From Pseudomonadota bacterium (GTDB lineage Bacteria > Pseudomonadota > Alphaproteobacteria > Caulobacterales > Caulobacteraceae), in contig JAFAEC010000218.1 of NCBI GenBank assembly GCA_023424215.1, positions 1-26,475 on the forward strand: a DNA stretch of 26,475 nucleotides, given 5' to 3'. The notes beneath the pieces were generated by a model. The model made no database searches, was not told where the DNA came from, and saw nothing but the letters and a program-made list of their open reading frames with translations. Shown piece by piece: positions 21,721 through 26,475 of the stretch; within the stretch, counting starts at the first letter, position 1; each line of letters begins with the position of its first letter. Position numbers and translations under genes: made by a program.

Positions 21721-21763
21721 TTCGCGCAAATGACAAATCGGACAGGCTTGGGGCCAGCCGGCG

Positions 21764-22072
21764 TCAGAGTCCTTGGGCGATCTTCTCGAGCCGGGCGGCG
21801 ACGGCGTTGAGCGCCTCCGCGACCCCGTCCTGCGAGGCCGCGCCGGCCACAGGGGCCGCGCCGCCGTTCAGCCGCGCCTCGTGCAGTTCATCGGCGAGCA
21901 ACAGACCCGCCATCAGGAACAGGCGCAGGTCGCCGACGTGACCCACCTCGCCCGCCACCTGACGCACATGGCCGTCGAACTGCTTCGCCAGGATGCGGAC
22001 GCGCTCCTCCTGGCCGTCGGCGCAGCCGACGGCGTAGGGGCGGCCGTTGATGTCGACAGTCACGGTGGCCAT
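21764..22072 (-). CDS. zapA: Cell division protein ZapA
   Basis: ZapA binds FtsZ and bundles its filaments at the division site. The 102-residue protein has the N-terminal TVTVDINGRPYAVGCADGQE hairpin, RVRILAKQFDGHV, then helices with LRLFLMAGLLLADELHEA and a C-terminal coiled region. Length and motifs are normal. The ATG overlaps the stop of the upstream coiled-coil gene (TGATG). In relatives zapA is followed directly by 6S RNA and fau; here the marR-S41 pair lies between. Confidence 0.92.
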   Translation of the reverse strand: MATVTVDINGRPYAVGCADGQEERVRILAKQFDGHVRQVAGEVGHVGDLRLFLMAGLLLADELHEARLNGGAAPVAGAASQDGVAEALNAVAARLEKIAQGL

Positions 22073-22329
22073 CAGCGGGCCTCCTGTTCCGCCAGCGCCT
22101 CGCGGATCGCGCCGGCGGCGCGCTCCAGCGCGCGGGCGGCGTCGCGGCCGGCGGCCTCCAGCTCATGGATGCGGGCGCGGTCGGTCTCGCTGGACGGCTG
22201 GGGCGCGAACAGGTCGTCGTCGGGCACGCGGCTGGCCCCCGCGGCCCGGCTCTTCAGCTCCAGCAGGCGACGTTCCAGCAGCGCAAGCGCGCGGTCCACA
22301 CGGTCCCGGGCGGCCGAAGCAGCATCCAT
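22072..22329 (-). CDS. DUF4164-like coiled-coil protein coupled to zapA
   Basis: This 85-residue protein consists of two charged helices (MDAASAARDRVDRALALLE and RARIHELEAAGRDAARALE onward) around a short Pro-rich loop, so it is probably a cytosolic coiled coil. Its position between tkt and zapA and the composition match the DUF4164 family of alphaproteobacteria, which may work with ZapA at the Z-ring; that role is inferred. GAGGAGAA lies upstream of the ATG. The stop overlaps the zapA start. It is divergent from tkt and may share a TATA-centred promoter region. Confidence 0.8.
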   Translation of the reverse strand: MDAASAARDRVDRALALLERRLLELKSRAAGASRVPDDDLFAPQPSSETDRARIHELEAAGRDAARALERAAGAIREALAEQEAR

Positions 22330-22352
22330 CGGTCACATTCTCCTCGAAAGCG

Positions 22353-22400
22353 TATAGAACCCGCAGGCGCGCCGGGGTAAAGCGGCGCGCCTCCCTTTTT
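22353..22400 (+). promoter_or_regulatory. tkt leader: -10-like TATAGA and terminator-like hairpin
   Basis: TATAGA at 22353-22358 could be the -10 of tkt. Right after it GGCGCGCCG (22366-22374) pairs with CGGCGCGCC (22383-22391) around an eight-base loop, followed by TCCCTTTTT (22392-22400). This looks like an intrinsic terminator but sits in the leader, 27 nt before the tkt GTG. It may be an attenuator or a 5' stabilising hairpin. Confidence 0.5.
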
Positions 22401-22426
22401 CCGCCTTCCGACGAAAGGTCCCCGCC

Positions 22427-24421
22427 GTGACCGACGCCAAAGCCGTATCCGCCAAGCCCTCCAGCAAGCAGATGGCGGACGCCATCCGGGTGCTGGCCAT
22501 GGACGGGGTCGAGAAGGCGAAGAGCGGCCACCCCGGCATGCCGATGGGCATGGCCGACGTGGCGACGGTGCTGTTCTCGAAATTCCTCAAGTTCGACGCC
22601 TCGCAGCCCGACTGGGCCGACCGCGACCGCTTCATCCTGTCGGCCGGCCACGGCTCGATGCTGATCTACGCCCTGCTGCACCTGACCGGCTACAAGGACG
22701 CGACGAAGGCGGAACTGTCGAACTTCCGCCAGTGGGGGTCGAAGACCGCCGGCCACCCGGAGTACGGCCACATGCCGGGGGTGGAGACGACCACCGGGCC
22801 GCTGGGCCAAGGCCTGGCCAACTCGGTGGGCTTCGCCATGGCCGAGCGCCATCTGGCGGCGCGGTTCGGCGAGGACCTGGTCGACCACCGCACCTGGGTC
22901 ATCGCGGGCGACGGCTGCCTGATGGAAGGCGTGTCGCAAGAGGCCATCACCCTGGCCGGGCGCTATAAGCTGAACAAGCTGACGGTGCTGTGGGACGACA
23001 ACGAGATCACCATCGACGGCAAGGTCGGCCTGTCGGACGCCACCGACCAGAAGCAGCGTTTCAGGTCGGCGGGCTGGGCGGTCAAGGCCATCGACGGCCA
23101 TAACGAGCACCAGATCCGCGCCGCCCTGAAATGGGCGATGAAGCAGGACAAGCCGACCCTGATCGCCTGCCGCACGAAGATCGGCCGGGGCGCGGCGACC
23201 ATGGAGGGCAGCCACAAGACCCACGGCGCGGCGCTGGGCGCGGCCGAGGTGGCGGCGACCCGTCTGGGCCTGTCGTGGACTCACGACCCGTTCGAGCTGC
23301 CCGAGAACATCGAGAAGGCGTGGCGCAAGGTCGGCCGCCGCGGGGCCAAGGCGCGCAAGGCCTGGGAGGCCCGGCTGGCGGCCTCGTCCCAGGCGGCGGA
23401 GTTCACCCGGGCGATGGGCGGCGAGCTGCCGGCCGGCGCCTTCGACCGGCTGGAGGCGAAGATCGCCGAACTGGTCGAGACCAAGCCGGCGCAGGCCACG
23501 CGACAGGCCTCGGGCGCGGCGCTGGACGAGCTGTTCGCGGCGGTCCCCGAGCTGATCGGCGGCTCGGCCGACCTGACCGGCTCGAACAACACCTTCGTCA
23601 AGGGCACGCCGATCTTCGACGCGCCGACCTATGAGGGGCGGTACGTCAACTGGGGCATCCGCGAGCACGGCATGGCCGCGGCCATGAACGGCATGGCGCT
23701 GCACGGCGGGGTGATCCCCTACGGCGGCACCTTCATGGTGTTCTCGGACTACAGCCGGCCGTCGATCCGACTGGCGGCGCTGATGGGCGTTCGGGCCATC
23801 CATGTGCTGACCCACGACTCGATCGGCCTCGGCGAGGACGGCCCGACGCACCAGCCGGTCGAGCATCTGGCGGCGCTGCGGGCCATTCCGAACCTGCTGG
23901 TGTTCCGCCCGGCCGATACGGTCGAGGCCATGGAGTGCTGGAAGCTGGCGCTGGAACACAAGGCGACGCCGTCGGCGCTGGCCCTGTCGCGCCAGAAGAC
24001 GGCGGCGGTGCGGACCACCGCTGCGGCGGAGAACCTGTCGGCCAGGGGCGCCTATGAGCTGAAGGCCGCCAACGGCGAAGCGAAGGCGACGCTGTTCGCC
24101 ACCGGCACCGAGGTTCCGGTCGCCCTGGCCGCGGCCGAGCGGCTGGAGGCCGAGGGCACGCCCACCCGCGTGGTGTCGGTCCCCTGCTTCGAGCTCTTCT
24201 TCCAGCAGCCGAAGACCTACCAGGACGAGGTCATCGGCCGCGGCACGGTGCGGGTCGCTGTCGAGGCCGCCGTCCAGCAGGGCTGGGAGCGGTTCATCGG
24301 CGAGGACGGCGGCTTCGTCGGCATGACCGGCTTCGGCGCCAGCGCCCCCGCCGAGGTGCTGTACGAGAAGTTCGGGATCACCGCCGAGGCGGTGGTGGAG
24401 CAGGTCAAGGCGCGGCTCTGA
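22427..24421 (+). CDS. tkt: Transketolase
   Basis: Transketolase moves two-carbon units between sugar phosphates in the pentose-phosphate pathway with thiamine diphosphate and Mg2+. The 664-residue protein is full length. It has SGHPGMPMGMAD near residue 33, GPLGQGLANSVGFAMAE (124-140), the TPP motif GDGCLMEGVS to WDDNEIT (161-195), the pyrimidine-domain GIREHGMAAAMNG with the catalytic Glu (about 409) and THDSIGLGEDGPTHQPVEH. The GTG at 22427 follows AAAGG by 8 nt and gives a normal N-terminus. It supplies ribose 5-phosphate to the purine genes nearby. The esterase gene follows with a TGATG overlap. Confidence 0.97.
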   Translation: MTDAKAVSAKPSSKQMADAIRVLAMDGVEKAKSGHPGMPMGMADVATVLFSKFLKFDASQPDWADRDRFILSAGHGSMLIYALLHLTGYKDATKAELSNFRQWGSKTAGHPEYGHMPGVETTTGPLGQGLANSVGFAMAERHLAARFGEDLVDHRTWVIAGDGCLMEGVSQEAITLAGRYKLNKLTVLWDDNEITIDGKVGLSDATDQKQRFRSAGWAVKAIDGHNEHQIRAALKWAMKQDKPTLIACRTKIGRGAATMEGSHKTHGAALGAAEVAATRLGLSWTHDPFELPENIEKAWRKVGRRGAKARKAWEARLAASSQAAEFTRAMGGELPAGAFDRLEAKIAELVETKPAQATRQASGAALDELFAAVPELIGGSADLTGSNNTFVKGTPIFDAPTYEGRYVNWGIREHGMAAAMNGMALHGGVIPYGGTFMVFSDYSRPSIRLAALMGVRAIHVLTHDSIGLGEDGPTHQPVEHLAALRAIPNLLVFRPADTVEAMECWKLALEHKATPSALALSRQKTAAVRTTAAAENLSARGAYELKAANGEAKATLFATGTEVPVALAAAERLEAEGTPTRVVSVPCFELFFQQPKTYQDEVIGRGTVRVAVEAAVQQGWERFIGEDGGFVGMTGFGASAPAEVLYEKFGITAEAVVEQVKARL

Positions 24422-25257
24422 TGCGCGGAGTCCTCGCCGTCCTTCTGGTCGCGGCGGGGATCGCCGTCGCGCCGGCGACGCTGGCGCAGACCGGGCCGGC
24501 GGAAACGCCGATCGTCATCGGCACGTCGTACGCCCTGCCCTCCTCCGCCTATGGCGCGACGCGGGAGATCAACGTCTGGCTCCCGCCCGGCTATGCGGAA
24601 GGCGAGGCGGCGTATCCGGTGCTCTACCTGCTGGACGGCGGGACGGTGTGGCAGGACTTCCACCACATCTCGGGTCTGGCGCAGCTGGGGACGGTCAACG
24701 GGACGACGCGGGACGTGATCGTGGTCGGGGTGGCCTCGGTCGACCGGCGCAACGAGCTGGCCCTGCCGACCGACGACCCCGAGCTGATCGCCGAGTATCC
24801 GACGCAGGGGCAGTCGGAGCGGTTCCGGGGATTCCTGCGGGACGAGGTCCAGCCGTTCATCGAGGGGCGGTTCCGGACCAGCGGCGAGTCGGCGCTGATG
24901 GGCGAGTCGCTGGCGGGGCTGTTCGTGGTCGAGACCTTCCTGAAGGCGCCGGAGATGTTCGATCACTATGTCGCCGTCAGCCCGAGCCTGTGGTGGGACG
25001 GCGGGCGGCTGGCGGCACAGGCGGGGGCGCACCTGCGCGACCACTCCAACGATCCGCGCACCCTGATTCTGACCCTCGGCGACGAGGGGCCGGAGATGGA
25101 GGCGCCGATGGAGGTTCTGGTCGCCCATCTGCGGGACCATGCGATGCCCGGGGTGACTTGGTCGTACACGCCGCGCCCGACCGAGAGCCACGCCTCTATC
25201 TATCACGGGGCGGCGCTGGACGCGTTCCGCCAGCTGTTCCCCGCCCCGACGCCCTGA
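24421..25257 (+). CDS. Exported alpha/beta-hydrolase, esterase-D/Fes-like
   Basis: The 278-residue protein begins with a signal peptide (MRGVLAVLLVAAGIAVAPAT, cut after TLAQ, about 23). The mature part is a putative-esterase fold: INVWLPPGYAEGEAAYPVLYLLDGG (50-74), the nucleophile elbow LMGESLAGLFV (Ser163), VSPSLWW, an acidic site near LGDEGPEME (219-227) and His257 in TESHASIYHGA. Relatives cleave acyl esters, including siderophore and carbohydrate esters; the substrate here is unknown. The ATG overlaps the tkt stop, which suggests cotranscription with a metabolic gene it does not obviously serve. Confidence 0.9.
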   Translation: MRGVLAVLLVAAGIAVAPATLAQTGPAETPIVIGTSYALPSSAYGATREINVWLPPGYAEGEAAYPVLYLLDGGTVWQDFHHISGLAQLGTVNGTTRDVIVVGVASVDRRNELALPTDDPELIAEYPTQGQSERFRGFLRDEVQPFIEGRFRTSGESALMGESLAGLFVVETFLKAPEMFDHYVAVSPSLWWDGGRLAAQAGAHLRDHSNDPRTLILTLGDEGPEMEAPMEVLVAHLRDHAMPGVTWSYTPRPTESHASIYHGAALDAFRQLFPAPTP

Positions 25258-25271
25258 GCAAGGACGCCCCG

Positions 25272-26465
25272 ATGAAACTCGGCACCCCTCTTTCGGACAC
25301 CGCCACGCGGGTGATGCTGCTGGGCGCGGGCGAACTGGGCAAGGAAGTGGCCATCGAGCTGCAGCGGCTGGGGGTCGAGGTGATCGCCGTCGACCGCTAT
25401 CCGAACGCGCCGGCGATGCAGGTGGCGCACCGCAGCCATGTCGTGCCGATGACCGATCCGCAGGTGCTGAACGGGGTCATCCTGGCCGAGGCGCCGCACA
25501 TCATCGTGCCGGAGATCGAGGCCATCGCCACGGAGGTGCTGGCGCAGGTCGAGGCGGCGGGGCTGGCGCGGGTGATCCCGACGGCGCGGGCGACGCAGCT
25601 GACCATGAACCGCGAAGGCATTCGCCGGCTGGCGGCCGAGGAGCTGGGCCTGCCCACCAGCCCCTACGCCTTCGTCGAGAGCGGCGCGGAGCTGGCCGAG
25701 GCGGCGCACCGGATCGGACTGCCGGTCTTCGTCAAGCCGGTGATGTCGTCCTCGGGCAAGGGGCAGTCGGTGATCGACGCGCTGGAGGACGCCGGCAATG
25801 CGTGGCGCTACGCCCAGACCGGCGGCCGGGTCGAGACGACGCGGGTCATCGTCGAGGGGCGGATCGACTTCGACTACGAGATCACCCTGCTGACCGTGCG
25901 GTCGATACGCGACGGCCAGGTCGTCACCGACTTCTGCGAGCCGATCGGGCACCGGCAGGAGAAGGGCGACTATGTCGAGAGCTGGCAGCCGCAGGCGATG
26001 AGCGCGGCGGCGCTGGCGCGGGCGCAGGAGATCGCCGGCAAGGTCACCGACGCGCTCGGCGGGCTGGGCGTCTTCGGCGTCGAGCTGTTCGTGAAGGGCG
26101 ACGAGGTGTGGTTCTCGGAGGTGTCGCCACGGCCGCACGACACGGGGCTGGTGACGCTGGCCAGCCAGCGGATGAGCGAGTTCGCCCTGCACGCCCGCGC
26201 CATCCTCGGCCTGCCGGTGGACGTTAGCCGCCGCGACGTGGCGGCCAGCGCGGTAATCTACGGCGGCATGGAGGCGGCCGGGATCGCCTTCGAGGGCGTG
26301 GCCGGGGCGCTGTCGGTCCCGACCGCCGACCTGCGCCTGTTCGGCAAGCCGGAAAGCTATGAACGGCGGCGCATGGGCGTGGCGCTGGCGCGGGGCGACG
26401 ACGTCGACCAGGCGCGAGCGCGGGCGCGCGAAGCCGCCGGGCGGGTCAGGCCGGTCGCCGGCTAG
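25272..26465 (+). CDS. purT: Formate-dependent phosphoribosylglycinamide formyltransferase 2
   Basis: PurT makes FGAR from GAR using formate and ATP, a folate-independent alternative to PurN. The 397-residue ATP-grasp enzyme has RVMLLGAGELGKEVAIELQR at the N-terminus, PTSPYAFVES, FVKPVMSSSGKGQSV (phosphate-binding loop), EIDF-like GRIDFDYEITLLTVR, FCEPIGHRQEKGDYVESWQP and the metal site WFSEVSPRPHDTGLVTL. The length fits the family (about 392). AAGGA lies 8 nt before the ATG and the gene follows the esterase by 14 nt. The stop is inside the window, so the gene is complete. Confidence 0.96.
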   Translation: MKLGTPLSDTATRVMLLGAGELGKEVAIELQRLGVEVIAVDRYPNAPAMQVAHRSHVVPMTDPQVLNGVILAEAPHIIVPEIEAIATEVLAQVEAAGLARVIPTARATQLTMNREGIRRLAAEELGLPTSPYAFVESGAELAEAAHRIGLPVFVKPVMSSSGKGQSVIDALEDAGNAWRYAQTGGRVETTRVIVEGRIDFDYEITLLTVRSIRDGQVVTDFCEPIGHRQEKGDYVESWQPQAMSAAALARAQEIAGKVTDALGGLGVFGVELFVKGDEVWFSEVSPRPHDTGLVTLASQRMSEFALHARAILGLPVDVSRRDVAASAVIYGGMEAAGIAFEGVAGALSVPTADLRLFGKPESYERRRMGVALARGDDVDQARARAREAAGRVRPVAG

Positions 26466-26475
26466 AGGCCGGGCG

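Overview
The window is GC-rich (roughly 70%) chromosomal DNA from an alphaproteobacterium, most likely Caulobacterales and probably Brevundimonas or a close relative. The grounds are the DUF1476 (ATP synthase zeta) gene beside purC, the tkt / DUF4164-like / zapA / 6S RNA / fau / metallophosphoesterase neighbourhood, promoter-like elements that fit the Caulobacter housekeeping consensus (TTGACGS, 10-14 nt, GCTANAWC), and the protein sequences. The genus is an inference. I see no tRNA, rRNA, CRISPR array, transposase or phage gene.

Layout. 1-2.1 kb: the 3' part of a soluble lytic transglycosylase, a convergent 36-codon membrane micro-ORF and a glutathione S-transferase. 2.2-5.1 kb: purB, a small secreted TonB-C-like protein, a DNA-deoxyinosine glycosylase with no canonical start codon and a fasciclin lipoprotein, closed by a bidirectional terminator. 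5.2-15.4 kb: the ATP synthase zeta subunit, then the purine block purC-purS, purQ and purL. This block is interrupted by a cyclopropane-fatty-acid synthase, a PEBP protein, an exported HD-domain protein, an Asp/Asn beta-hydroxylase, an eight-helix membrane protein and three tiny acidic disordered proteins. 15.4-18 kb: a Tat-exported PhoD phosphatase and a DUF5694 protein. 18-22.3 kb (minus strand): DUF4164-like and zapA, a marR-S41 peptidase pair, a probable 6S RNA, fau and a YmdB-type metallophosphoesterase. 22.4-26.5 kb: transketolase, an exported esterase and purT.

How the genes fit together. Transketolase feeds the ribose-5-phosphate/PRPP pool. PurT or its equivalent formylates GAR. PurS, PurQ and PurL form the three-part FGAM synthase, PurC makes SAICAR, and PurB releases fumarate from SAICAR and adenylosuccinate. 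fau recycles 5-formyl-THF in the folate pool that serves purine synthesis. purB, purQ and purL share a compact promoter-like layout with almost no leader. purC has a similar promoter but a leader of about 100 nt with two mutually exclusive hairpins.

Genes are tightly packed: six junctions overlap as TGATG, one as ATGA and one as GTGA, and two convergent pairs share a CTAG at their stops. The only stretch over 300 bases without a gene is 19407-19853. It holds the probable 6S RNA, several palindromes and a 16-bp direct repeat. No wholly novel multi-gene system is evident. The less ordinary material is the set of coupled micro-ORFs, the RNA/leader structures and the start-codon-less glycosylase.
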